62,194 nucleotides of DNA, from assembly GCA_934278995.1 (NCBI GenBank), contig CAKQWM010000012.1:1-62194 (forward strand). Reading direction: 5' to 3'. Shown here piece after piece: positions 34,009-42,563 of this stretch; position 1 is the first letter of the stretch, and every line of letters starts with the position of its first letter. The notes below the pieces were generated by a model. The model did no database searches. It had not been told where the DNA came from and was given only the letters and a program-made list of their open reading frames with translations. Source of the stretch: an uncultured Clostridia bacterium. GTDB lineage: Bacteria; Bacillota; Clostridia; Christensenellales; Borkfalkiaceae. Both the position numbers and the translations under genes were made by a program.

Positions 34009-34779
34009 ATGTTAAATTTTGATTATCACACACATACGACCTACAGTCACGGCACGGGGTCCATACTCGACAACGCGCTCGCGGCGAAAAAAGCGGGGCT
34101 TAAAGGCATTGCCATAACCGATCACGGGTTTTCGCATCTTCTTTTCAGCATGAAAAGAAGAAACCTCGACCAGATGCTTAAAGAATGTCGTGAGGCGGAA
34201 AAGGTTACCGGGCTTACGGTAAAACTCGGTATAGAATCGAACATAATAGGCGAAGAAGGCGTTTGCGACGTAAAGCCGAAAGATTACGACAAAATAGAAG
34301 TTTTTCTTGCCGGAATGCACCGCGCCGTCTGGTATCCGACAAGCGAAGATTTAGAAAGGGTTTTTATCGAAAATATAGTTACCGATTTTACTAAAATCAA
34401 GCCGACGAAGCAACTTATCGATTATAACACGAAGATATATATAAACGCGATAAAAAACAATCCGATTGATATTCTGGCGCATCCTTTGTACGGGGTTTTT
34501 GCCGACGCCGTCGAGGTAGCCAAATGTTGCGCGGATTACGGCACCTATTTTGAAATAAACACCAAAAAGATACATCTTACGATAGAGGAGTGGCAAAAGG
34601 TTATAGACACGAAAGTTAATTTTGTGGTGGATTCCGACGCGCACTCTCCCGACAGAGTAGGCGATTTGAAACTGTTTTACAAGCAAGACGAAGTAATTCA
34701 TTTTCCGAGGGAGCGTATTTTTAATTTCGACGACAAAATCCCCAATCTGCGTTACGCCGAATTTAAAAAGCGTCTTTAA
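34009..34779 (+). CDS. PHP-domain phosphoesterase
   Basis: 256 residues. The PHP metal motifs are present: DYHTHTTYSHG, AITDHG, IESN, GMHR, DILAHPLY and VVDSDAHSPDRVGD. By family a trinuclear-metal phosphatase, related to histidinol phosphatase and to the PHP domains of DNA polymerases, often of unknown substrate. It starts 9 bases after murB and is followed by whiA 53 bases later, suggesting a shared transcript. The Shine-Dalgarno is weak (GCACTT only). Confidence 0.88.
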   Translation: MLNFDYHTHTTYSHGTGSILDNALAAKKAGLKGIAITDHGFSHLLFSMKRRNLDQMLKECREAEKVTGLTVKLGIESNIIGEEGVCDVKPKDYDKIEVFLAGMHRAVWYPTSEDLERVFIENIVTDFTKIKPTKQLIDYNTKIYINAIKNNPIDILAHPLYGVFADAVEVAKCCADYGTYFEINTKKIHLTIEEWQKVIDTKVNFVVDSDAHSPDRVGDLKLFYKQDEVIHFPRERIFNFDDKIPNLRYAEFKKRL

Positions 34780-34832
34780 AGAATTTTCGTAATCGCTCGT
34801 CGGATAACTGTTTACGAAAAACCGCGAAAGTC

Positions 34833-35759
34833 ATGAATTTTACCGAAAAAATCAAAAACGAAATAATAAGCGAAAAAATTTCAAGCCCTTGTTGTAAACT
34901 TGCGGCTTTGTCCGCGTATTTAAGAACGGCGGGAACGATAGAGATTCACAACGGCAACATAGGGTTTTCTTTTTCCGGCGACGTAAAAACCAACGAGTTT
35001 TTCAGCGATATCGTTAAAACCCTGTACGGTTTTGAACCGGAAGTTTTTATAGATCAAAAAGGAGAAAGAACCAAGGCGGTATTTATAAGCGATAAGACCG
35101 TTCAGGTTTTAAAAGACGCCGAAACGATTAAAATTTCAAAAGGCGGGCTTGATATCGAACTCGGAATTTCCGACCTTCTTGTAAAAAAACGTTGCTGTCA
35201 GAAAGCCTATATAAAGGGCGCTTTTTTGGGAGCGGGCAGCGTAACCGTTCCTAAAATGAAAAGCGACAAGGCGACGGGGTATCACGTTGAATTTGTGTTT
35301 TCAAAGTATCTTTCCGCCCTCGATTTCTGCCATATTTTAGGAGTAAACGGGCTTGAGTCGAAACTTATAGAAAGAAAAGATTTGTTCGTCGTTTACAGTA
35401 AAAGTTCGGAAGAAATATGCGATCTTCTGGTTACGATGGGAGCAAAAAAGTGTTGTCTCGAACTTCAGGATATCATTGTCAAAAAGATGGTTAAAAACAA
35501 TACCAACCGTATAGTTAACTGCGAAATGTCTAATATGAGTAAGCAAATAAACGCTTCGTTAAAGGCTAAAAACGATATATTGACGATATCCGACGTTTTA
35601 GGACTTGATAATCTTCCGCTTCCTTTAAAAACCGTTGCGGAGGCAAGGCTTGAATTTCCCGAAGATACGTTAAGCAGGCTTTCGGAAAGATTAAACATTA
35701 CTAAAAGTTGCCTGTCGCATCGTTTGAAACGTTTATCCGAAATCGCCGACCAACTTTAA
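34833..35759 (+). CDS. whiA: WhiA-family DNA-binding protein
   Basis: 308 residues, standard length. The N-terminal part has two LAGLIDADG-like regions (SPCCKLAALSAYLRTAGTI; KAYIKGAFLGAGSVTVP), and the C-terminal half an HTH domain ending in RLSERLNITKSCLSHRLKRL. In streptomycetes WhiA governs sporulation genes, and in Bacillus it affects division and metabolism; its function here is inferred by homology. The Shine-Dalgarno (CGAAAG) is weak, so coupling to the upstream genes is likely. Confidence 0.95.
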   Translation: MNFTEKIKNEIISEKISSPCCKLAALSAYLRTAGTIEIHNGNIGFSFSGDVKTNEFFSDIVKTLYGFEPEVFIDQKGERTKAVFISDKTVQVLKDAETIKISKGGLDIELGISDLLVKKRCCQKAYIKGAFLGAGSVTVPKMKSDKATGYHVEFVFSKYLSALDFCHILGVNGLESKLIERKDLFVVYSKSSEEICDLLVTMGAKKCCLELQDIIVKKMVKNNTNRIVNCEMSNMSKQINASLKAKNDILTISDVLGLDNLPLPLKTVAEARLEFPEDTLSRLSERLNITKSCLSHRLKRLSEIADQL

Positions 35760-35947
35760 CGGTATAATCGACTTACTTATAAAACGCCGCCACGTAAATC
35801 GGCCCTTGCGTAAAAGGGACGGAAGCGGTAATTACTTCATAACAATTTATTTTCCGCTTTTTCGATTATTAAAAAGTTTATCTTCCGCTTTTTTAAAATA
35901 GAAAAGTTTTCAACGACTATAAATTCAAAAAACAAAAGGAGACCGAA

Positions 35948-36643
35948 ATGTCAGCGCTCGAGATAGTATTGATAAGCGTAACGGGTACGTTCGTAATTTT
36001 GGCGATACTCGCTGTTATAGTAGTGCAAATGTTCAACAAGGCAATGAACAATAAAATCATCGACTACAAAGTACTGAACGACTTTGCGCCCGAAAGCCCC
36101 ATAGTATTTTTAGGAGATTCGCTTACCGATTTTTATCCCGTACACGAATTTATTCACGACGAAAGAATCGTAAACCGCGGAATCGCTAACGAAACCACTT
36201 ACGATATAATGGGCAGAATCGACGATATAATATCGCTTAAACCGCACACGGTAATACTCCTTGCCGGCATAAACGATTATTTAAGAAAAGGCGTAAAAAG
36301 TCCCCTTACGGTATCTCAGAACGTTATTAAAATCGTGGAAAAGTTAAAAGAAACCGTATCCGACGTCCGCCTCGTTTCCCTTTATCCCGTAAACAAAAAG
36401 AAATTGAAAATAAGTTGGCTTTATTTGAGAAAGGTGAAAAACAAAAAGATAATTTTAACCAACGAGTATCTTAAAAAATATTGCCGTAAAAACGATATAG
36501 AGTTTATCGATATGTACCCTAAACTTACCGATGAAACTCTTAACCTTAACAAGGATTACACTATCGAAGGTTTGCATCTTAATCTTAACGGCTACGACGC
36601 CATAACCCCCGTTTATAAACAAATAATAGACGGCATAAAGTAA
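35948..36643 (+). CDS. Membrane-anchored SGNH/GDSL hydrolase
   Basis: 231 residues. An N-terminal membrane helix (about 5-28) is followed by an SGNH domain: FLGDSLTDFYP (block I Ser), NRGIANETTYD, LLAGINDYLRKG (block III Asn) and EGLHLNLNGYDAI (block V Asp/His variant, His kept). It is probably an esterase or acyl-hydrolase on the outer face of the membrane, like lipases or O-acetyl esterases of wall polymers. AAAGGAGA precedes the start. Its last codons (PVYKQIIDGIK) are the first unit of the repeats that follow. Confidence 0.85.
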   Translation: MSALEIVLISVTGTFVILAILAVIVVQMFNKAMNNKIIDYKVLNDFAPESPIVFLGDSLTDFYPVHEFIHDERIVNRGIANETTYDIMGRIDDIISLKPHTVILLAGINDYLRKGVKSPLTVSQNVIKIVEKLKETVSDVRLVSLYPVNKKKLKISWLYLRKVKNKKIILTNEYLKKYCRKNDIEFIDMYPKLTDETLNLNKDYTIEGLHLNLNGYDAITPVYKQIIDGIK

Positions 36644-37020
36644 ATCAATAACTCACGTATATAAGCAAACAAATGATAGTATAAAATAAATCAATAACTC
36701 ACGTTTATAAACAAACGGTAGGCGGTAAAAACCGCCGATAGACTAAAACAATATAGATAATATAAAAGTGAAAAATATTATCGTCGTATAAAACAAAAGA
36801 ATTTCCGTTTTTGCCATACAACCGTTTATAAACAAACGGTAGGCGGTAAAAACCGCCGACAGTCTAAAAAAATGTAGATAATATAAAAGTGAAAAATATT
36901 ATCGCGGTATAAAACAAAAGAATTTCCGTTTTTGCCATACCACTGTTTAAAACAAACGGTCGGCGGTAAAAAACCGCCGACCGCCTAAAACGATATAGAT
37001 GATAAAAAAGTGAAAAACAA
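36608..37020. repeat. Tandem repeats grown from the 3' end of the SGNH gene
   Basis: A 50-52-base unit (GTTTATAAACAAATAATAGA ... AATCAATAACTCAC) overlaps the final codons at 36610 and recurs at about 36660 and 36712. From there a longer unit of about 120-121 bases recurs three times (marker ACAAACGGT at 36711, 36832 and 36952). Each long unit has two hairpins, ACCGTTT...AAACGGT and GGCGGTAAAAACCGCC. No frame persists through the units. Confidence 0.75.
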
Positions 37021-37030
37021 CTTTTTGCGC

Positions 37031-37064
37031 TAAAAGGCTCCTTTCCGAAAAGGAGCCTTTTTTT
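37031..37064. terminator. Strong terminator after the repeat array
   Basis: AAAAGGCTCCTTT-CCG-AAAAGGAGCCTTTTTTT. Probably ends transcripts from the SGNH gene. Confidence 0.85.
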
Positions 37065-37074
37065 GTCGTTTATT

Positions 37075-37256
37075 GTTTTCGCACTCCCACCGTGTGAAGC
37101 CTTTCACGCGGCGCAAGACGCAATTCATGCGACCAACGGGAGCAATTCATGACCGCAGGTCAATTCACGCAAACGTAAGTTTGCAATTCACGACCGCAGG
37201 TCAATTCATGCGACCAGCGGGAGCAATTCACGCAAACGAAAGTTTGCAATTATGAC
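37075..37256. repeat. Mosaic of CAATTCAYG motifs and mini-hairpins
   Basis: CAATTCATG or CAATTCACG occurs at least six times, separated by three alternating inserts: CGACCAACGGGAG/CGACCAGCGGGAG, ACCGCAGGT, and CAAACGTAAGTTTG/CAAACGAAAGTTTG. The last two are self-complementary. The 60-codon open frame here is likely spurious because it consists only of these modules. Confidence 0.7.
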
Positions 37257-37285
37257 GATAACGGGCTTATAGGCGGACTTTTTTA
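37254..37285 (+). repeat. Dispersed GGCTTATAG element, copy 9
   Basis: Reads GATAACGGGCTTATAG then GCGGACTTTTTT. Lies in the gap between the SGNH gene and leuS. Confidence 0.8.
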
Positions 37286-37352
37286 CTTAGTATTTAAAGT
37301 TTTTACAATTTGATGACTGCGATTGCTTTCCCGACGAGGATGCCGCGGTTCT

Positions 37353-37393
37353 AAAAAAAAACCTTTCCTTTCGCAAAAAAGCGAAAGGAAAGG
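37353..37393 (-). terminator. Terminator downstream of leuS
   Basis: CCTTTCCTTTCGC-AAAAAA-GCGAAAGGAAAGG, with the T-run on the minus strand. A 27-base tandem duplication (GGGAGCGTATTGAATATATT) follows at about 37391-37445. Confidence 0.8.
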
Positions 37394-37486
37394 GAGCGTA
37401 TTGAATATATTTTTATTAAAGGGAGCGTATTGAATATATTTTTATTTATGTCTTTAAACTATTATACGAAAACGTTAACGAGTCTT

Positions 37487-39919
37487 TTACGCTATGACGT
37501 TAACGAGTCTTCCTCTGATGACTATAACTTTTTTAGGTTCTTTTCCGGAAAGCGCTTCTTTGACGGGCGCAAAAGACAAAACGGCTGCTTTAATCATATC
37601 TTCCGTCATAGATTTTTGCAAAACGATTTTTCCTTTCATCTTGCTGTTTATCTGAACGGCGTATTCGACCTCGTCTTTAACGAGTTTTGTTTCGTCAAAC
37701 ACGGGATATTCCGCTTTAAAAACCGATTCCTCGTTGCCGATTTCGTGCCAGAGTTCTTCCGCAAAATGAGGAACGCAAGGCGCTAAAAGTTTAATCAGAG
37801 TAACGACCGAGTCATGCAAAAGTTTTTCGTTTTTTACGCTCTTTGCCTCGTATTTGGTTAAAGCGTTCACAAGTTCCATAAGTCTTGCTATAGCGGTATT
37901 AAACGAGAAAACCTCCATGTCCCGATCGACCGATTTTATCGTATTATTAAGAATAAAATCGAGTTCTTTTTCATCGTCGCCGTAAAGGTCGGGGTTTTCT
38001 TCTTTCAAAACCTTGACTTTATTGAACAGTCTTTCGACTCTGTCAAGAAATTTAGAAACGGATTTTATTCCGTCGTCGTTCCAGGGGCCGCCTTCGGTGT
38101 AGTTAAAGCCGAACAAAAGATAAAGCCTGAAAACGTCGGAACCATATTCGTTTACGTACGAGTCGGGTGCGATGATGTTGCCGTGCGATTTACTCATACG
38201 GTTTCCGTCGGGGCCTAAAATCACGCCCTGATGGGTAAGCGACAGAAAGGGTTCGTCAAAGTTAAGATACCCCATATCTTTAAGGGCTTTAGTGATAAAC
38301 CTTGCGTACAAAAGGTGCATGCAGGCGTGTTCCGCGCCGCCGACGTATTTATCTACCGGAAGCATCTTATTGATGATTTCGGGGTTGAACGGCATTTTGT
38401 CGTTTTTGCTGTCGGGATATCTTAAATAATACCAACTCGAACAAACGAACGTGTCCAGAGTATCGGGATCCCTTAACGCTTCGCCGCCGCATCTTGGGCA
38501 TTTGGTATGCATAAATTCGTCGCACTTTGCTAAAGGAGATTTTCCGTCGGGCTTAAACTCAACGTTATAAGGAAGTTTAACGGGTAAATCTTCGTACGGA
38601 ACGGCTACGTCTCCGCATTTAGGGCAGTGGATAACGGGAATAGGCGCGCCCCAGTATCTTTGGCGTGAAATAAGCCAATCACGGAGCCTGTAGTTTACTT
38701 TAAACTCGGCTTTACCTTCTTTTTGAAGTTTATTAACAATGGCTTTTCTCGCTTCGTCGCCGAAAAGCCCGTCAAACTCTCCGCTGCTTACCAAATAACC
38801 GTCCTCCGTATAAGGAAGAGTCGCGTCTTTGGATTTATTCGTAATAACCTGATTTACGGGTTGACCGTATTTTTCGGCAAAAACGAAATCTCTTTCGTCG
38901 TGCGCGGGTACGCCCATAACCGCGCCCGTGCCGTAACTGTATAAAACGTAATCGGCGGCGAAAATCGGGACTTTTTTCCCGTTTGCGGGGTTAATTGCGT
39001 AAGCGCCTAAAAATACGCCCGTTTTTTCTCTGTCGCTCGATAATCTTTCGATTTCGTTCGTCTTGGAAGTTTCGTAAACGTAAGCCTCTACCGCTTCTTT
39101 TCGTTCGGGTGAGGTAAGTTTTTTTACAAGGGGATGTTCGGGCGCCAAAACCACGTAACTTACGCCGAAAATCGTGTCGATTCTCGTCGTGAAAACTTTA
39201 AATTCGTCGCCGGATTCGGCTTTAAAGGTTACTTCCGCGCCAAATGACTTACCTATCCAGTTTTTTTGCATAAGTTTGGTCTTTTCGGGCCAGTCGAGTT
39301 TATCCAAACCTTGTAATAAATCTTCGGCGTAGTCGGTAATTTTAAAGAACCATTGCGTAAGGTCTTTTTTGACGACGGTCGTTCCGCAACGCTCGCACTC
39401 GCCTCCGACGACCTGTTCGTTGGCTAATACGGTGTTACAGGAAGGACACCAGTTGACGGGCGCTTCCTTTCTGTACGCCAAGCCGTTTTCGTAAAGTTTC
39501 AGAAACAGCCACTGCGTCCATTTATAATAATCGGGCATACAGGTTTTTATTTCCGCGGTCCAGTCGAACATCGCGCCGATCCTCGAAAGTTGATTTTCCA
39601 TCGTCTCGATATTTTTTATAGTCGAATCCTGCGGATGAATACCCGTTTTTATGGCGTAATTTTCGGCGGGAAGCCCGAAAGCGTCAAACCCCATGGGCTG
39701 AAAAACCGAATAGCCTTTCATGCGTTTATAGCGCGCAAAACTGTCGGTTAAACCGTAGTTGTACCAATGCCCGATATGAAGTTTAGCCCCCGACGGGTAA
39801 GAAAACATTTCAAGACAATAAAACTTTTTGTCATAATTTCCGTCAAATTCGTTGAGTTTTTCGTCCGCCCATATCTTTTGCCATTTTTTTTCGATTTCAG
39901 GCATATTCATAACGTTCAC
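37487..39919 (-). CDS. leuS: Leucyl-tRNA synthetase
   Basis: 810 residues, typical bacterial LeuRS. SYPSGAKLHIGHWYNYG holds the HIGH motif, GNRMSKSHGN the KMSKS loop. There is a zinc-finger region (CPSCNTVLANEQVVGGECERC) and a CP1 editing domain around residues 220-400 with the TRIDTIFGV site. The C-terminal anticodon-binding and terminal domain are intact. It charges tRNA-Leu, and a tRNA-Leu(CAG) lies 8 kb downstream. GAGGTG precedes the start; no T-box was found in the 390-base leader. Confidence 0.97.
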   Translation of the reverse strand: MNVMNMPEIEKKWQKIWADEKLNEFDGNYDKKFYCLEMFSYPSGAKLHIGHWYNYGLTDSFARYKRMKGYSVFQPMGFDAFGLPAENYAIKTGIHPQDSTIKNIETMENQLSRIGAMFDWTAEIKTCMPDYYKWTQWLFLKLYENGLAYRKEAPVNWCPSCNTVLANEQVVGGECERCGTTVVKKDLTQWFFKITDYAEDLLQGLDKLDWPEKTKLMQKNWIGKSFGAEVTFKAESGDEFKVFTTRIDTIFGVSYVVLAPEHPLVKKLTSPERKEAVEAYVYETSKTNEIERLSSDREKTGVFLGAYAINPANGKKVPIFAADYVLYSYGTGAVMGVPAHDERDFVFAEKYGQPVNQVITNKSKDATLPYTEDGYLVSSGEFDGLFGDEARKAIVNKLQKEGKAEFKVNYRLRDWLISRQRYWGAPIPVIHCPKCGDVAVPYEDLPVKLPYNVEFKPDGKSPLAKCDEFMHTKCPRCGGEALRDPDTLDTFVCSSWYYLRYPDSKNDKMPFNPEIINKMLPVDKYVGGAEHACMHLLYARFITKALKDMGYLNFDEPFLSLTHQGVILGPDGNRMSKSHGNIIAPDSYVNEYGSDVFRLYLLFGFNYTEGGPWNDDGIKSVSKFLDRVERLFNKVKVLKEENPDLYGDDEKELDFILNNTIKSVDRDMEVFSFNTAIARLMELVNALTKYEAKSVKNEKLLHDSVVTLIKLLAPCVPHFAEELWHEIGNEESVFKAEYPVFDETKLVKDEVEYAVQINSKMKGKIVLQKSMTEDMIKAAVLSFAPVKEALSGKEPKKVIVIRGRLVNVIA

Positions 39920-39991
39920 CTCGTAAGTTTTTTAAGCCGATATAAAACATTAAACCGGATATAAAATATATTTGATATTTTCCAAAGAATA

Positions 39992-40021
39992 ATTATATCA
40001 TCACCGTAAGAAAAAAGCCAA
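39992..40021 (-). promoter_or_regulatory. Probable leuS promoter
   Basis: Minus strand TTGGCT (40021-40016), 18-base spacer, TATAAT (39997-39992). Confidence 0.5.
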
Positions 40022-40164
40022 CGTTTTAATAAAGTTTTACGCAACTTTAAACAAAGTTTTAGGCGGTTTATCCGTTTTACGCGCGTTATTCGGGCTAAAA
40101 CGCCGTAAAACGTTCGCTTTTTACGAAAAAAAGCAAGTTTTTTATAAAAAAAACCGATTATGCG

Positions 40165-40192
40165 TTGAAAATTAAAAAATATGTGGTACAAT
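40165..40192 (+). promoter_or_regulatory. Promoter of the PAP2 gene
   Basis: TTGAAA (40165-40170), 16-base spacer, TACAAT (40187-40192), about 120 bases before the ATG at 40312. Confidence 0.6.
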
Positions 40193-40311
40193 ATAAATCG
40201 AAAAAGGTTAAATTCGGAAAGGTAGGATAGTTTTTGTTTTTTTGCCGACTTGCCCGCGTTTAACAAGAAAAAACGTAAAAGCCGTTTCGTCTTTTTATTA
40301 AAGGAGTATCC

Positions 40312-41283
40312 ATGACTTTTATCAAAAAAAATCTCAACTACATTATATTACTGTCGCTACTCGTCGCTTTTATGATTGCGGGTACTTTTTCGGATCTCAG
40401 GATTTCTCAGTCGGTAAACGAACTTAACGCAGGGGAATATTATTCTAAAAACTTTTTCGCCGTGTTTTTCGAATGTTTCGGCGAAACCCCCGTTTACATA
40501 TTGCCAAGCCTTGCTCTCGGCGTGCTGTTTTTCTATCTGAAACGAGATGAAAAACTTAAAAAATCGGCAAAAATCATCCTTATGATATTTTGCTTCGTTT
40601 GCGCGATAGGGCTTAATTATTACGGTAGTCACAAAATGCTTAAGTACTACAATTTGCACGTTGCGACCAAAAAACTCGACGGCGCGCTGAAACTTGTATG
40701 TGAGGCGGGGCTTGGCGTCGCGTTTACGGTTTTATGGTTTTTTATAGCCTCCTTCGTAAAGGAAAAATATCTTAAAAGTCTGGCTATATGCTCGTTAATC
40801 GTTATTTTTACCGCAGTATTTTCGCAAGCGCTTACCCAGGCGTTGAAGCCGTTTTTCGGCAGAGCGCGTTATAGACTTATGAACGTTACGGGGGATTTTT
40901 CCGAGTTTACTAAATGGTACGAAATCAATATCGGCAAAAAGGTTTCCGCAGAACAACTTCTGATGGGCATCGAAAAAGACGGGTACAAATCATTCCCCTC
41001 GGGGCATACGACGGCTGCCGCAACCGTTTTTGCGATTATGTCGCTTGCGTCGGTTTTTGAAATCGATAAAAAACGCGAAACGCTTATTTTTATAGCGACG
41101 TGTCTTTTTGTTTTCATCGTCGCTTATTCGAGAATAATGATGGGCGCGCATTATCTGACCGACGTAGCCATGGGCGCGATAATCGGCTTGCTTAGTTTTT
41201 TAGTCGCTCGCGTTATAGTCTTAAAGGCGGTAAAAATTATGGAAAAAGGCGATTGCTTTCTTACAAGAAAACTATTCGCGTAA
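40312..41283 (+). CDS. PAP2 family membrane phosphatase
   Basis: 323 residues with about six membrane helices. The three PAP2 motifs are in order: KPFFGRARYR (C1 variant), SFPSGHTTAAA (C2 with the catalytic His) and SRIMMGAHYLTDVAMG (C3). It probably dephosphorylates undecaprenyl pyrophosphate or phosphatidate on the outer face of the membrane. An AAGGAG site precedes the start. The next genes (yqfC, yqfD) lie 116 bases downstream. Confidence 0.88.
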   Translation: MTFIKKNLNYIILLSLLVAFMIAGTFSDLRISQSVNELNAGEYYSKNFFAVFFECFGETPVYILPSLALGVLFFYLKRDEKLKKSAKIILMIFCFVCAIGLNYYGSHKMLKYYNLHVATKKLDGALKLVCEAGLGVAFTVLWFFIASFVKEKYLKSLAICSLIVIFTAVFSQALTQALKPFFGRARYRLMNVTGDFSEFTKWYEINIGKKVSAEQLLMGIEKDGYKSFPSGHTTAAATVFAIMSLASVFEIDKKRETLIFIATCLFVFIVAYSRIMMGAHYLTDVAMGAIIGLLSFLVARVIVLKAVKIMEKGDCFLTRKLFA

Positions 41284-41399
41284 AATCTGAAAACCGCAAA
41301 TTAAAAACACTAATCCCTGATTACCGAAATTTTACGTCGCTTCGTTTATCGAATATCTTTTGACGGAGAAAAATATACTATATCGGTTAAGTATATTTT

Positions 41400-41657
41400 A
41401 TGGCGTTCAAAAAAGAAATAACGGGTATTTTAAGCCCGCTGAAATTCCCGTCGGGGCTTATTTTTACGGTCATCGACGGAGCGGGCGGATATTTTGAAAA
41501 CGTGTTAAAAATAGGCGAATTATCGACCTATAGCGTGACTTTTTTGGCAAAAAGCGGTGTTTTTAAGGTTAGCGGTAAAGATATAAAAATTGTAAAATAC
41601 TGTGACGGAGACTTAGCGATAAAAGGCACCTTAACCATGATAGAAAGGTGCGAATAA
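41400..41657 (+). CDS. yqfC: YqfC/YabP-family sporulation protein
   Basis: 85 residues, small beta-rich protein matching YqfC/YabP: MAFKKEITGILSPLKFPSGL, then VIDGAGGYFENVLKI, GELSTYSVTFLAKSG and IKIVKYCDGDLAIKGTL. Homologues act during Bacillus sporulation and are mother-cell expressed (sigma-E). Its stop overlaps the yqfD start (TAATG), as in Bacillus. Its presence suggests the organism sporulates or descends from sporulating ancestors. Confidence 0.85.
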   Translation: MAFKKEITGILSPLKFPSGLIFTVIDGAGGYFENVLKIGELSTYSVTFLAKSGVFKVSGKDIKIVKYCDGDLAIKGTLTMIERCE

Positions 41658-42559
41658 TGTCAACGGCTAAAATACTTATCACCGGCAGAAACTTTTTGCT
41701 TTTGATTGAAAGGCTTAAAAAACTCGACGTCAAACTGCTGAAAATCGATCGTAAAAGCCCCACGGAAACTATTATAGTCGTAAAATACAAAGATTTGAAA
41801 AAAGTTTTTGCTATTTCCGAAAAATTATGGTATAATACCGTATTAGAGTACTCAGGTCCTATCGGTTTACTGAAAAAGATAACTAAAAATGCGCTTCCCG
41901 TCGCGCTGACGTTTCTGTTTTTTTTGTTTTCCTTCGTTTCCGATATACCGTTTACGAAGGTTGAGGTAAACGGCGTAAAAGGCGATAAACTTGCCAAAGT
42001 TTATATGATTTTAAGCGAAAACGGCTTGGATTTAAATAAAGCGCATTTTTCTTACGACGCGAATAAATTGCGTAACGCTTTGTTTTCTTCTCTTGATAAA
42101 ATTGCTTTCGTTACTATAAACAAGTCGGGCAATAGGCTTGTTATCAACGTTTTTTTAAACGAGGAGAGCGCAAAAAAAATAAATTACGCGGACGCGGTGT
42201 TTTCAAAAAATGCCGGTACCGTTTTAAAAATCAAAGCGTATTTCGGAACAGCCCTCAAAAAAGAAGGCGATTTCGTTTCGACGGGCGAAAAACTCGTTGA
42301 CGGTTACTATATCGACAAAAGCGGCCGGATAATCGATTCAAAATGTTACTGCGCCTATTACCTTAAGGTCAACGTCAAAAAAGAATATTTTGTTACCGCA
42401 AAGGAGAACCTTACCAAAGAGGGGCTTATAGCAAAAACCCTTCTGGATTTTAATATAGACGATGCGTCCTTAACGTCGGCAAAAGTCGAGCCTGTATTTG
42501 AAAACGCTAACGGCGTGGCTTATCTTGTCGATATCGACTACATATTTAAAGAGGAATAA
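41657..42559 (+). CDS. yqfD: Sporulation protein YqfD
   Basis: 300 residues from the ATG at 41657, overlapping yqfC by one base; the upstream in-frame start is inside yqfC. An N-terminal soluble region (1-70) precedes one membrane helix (FLFFLFSF, about 82-100) and an extracytoplasmic region with FTKVEVNGVKG, resembling FtsQ-POTRA, typical of YqfD. It is coupled to yqfC. The function is unknown beyond sporulation association. Confidence 0.88.
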   Translation: MSTAKILITGRNFLLLIERLKKLDVKLLKIDRKSPTETIIVVKYKDLKKVFAISEKLWYNTVLEYSGPIGLLKKITKNALPVALTFLFFLFSFVSDIPFTKVEVNGVKGDKLAKVYMILSENGLDLNKAHFSYDANKLRNALFSSLDKIAFVTINKSGNRLVINVFLNEESAKKINYADAVFSKNAGTVLKIKAYFGTALKKEGDFVSTGEKLVDGYYIDKSGRIIDSKCYCAYYLKVNVKKEYFVTAKENLTKEGLIAKTLLDFNIDDASLTSAKVEPVFENANGVAYLVDIDYIFKEE

Positions 42560-42563
42560 AATT

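Larger units (their letters stand above)
39920..40311. other. 392-base divergent intergenic region
   Basis: Holds the two divergent promoters for leuS and the PAP2 gene. I see no T-box or other riboswitch. Confidence 0.5.

Noticed and set aside
36700..37020. CRISPR array suggested by three regular repeats
   Set aside because: Units of 120 bases are similar throughout, with no unique spacers and no cas genes.
37073..37255. 60-codon frame in the CAATTCAYG mosaic
   Set aside because: Composed only of repeat modules, with no Shine-Dalgarno and no protein-like composition.
39920..40311. T-box riboswitch in front of leuS
   Set aside because: The conserved GGTGG-type T-box core and terminator/antiterminator pair are not seen on the minus strand.
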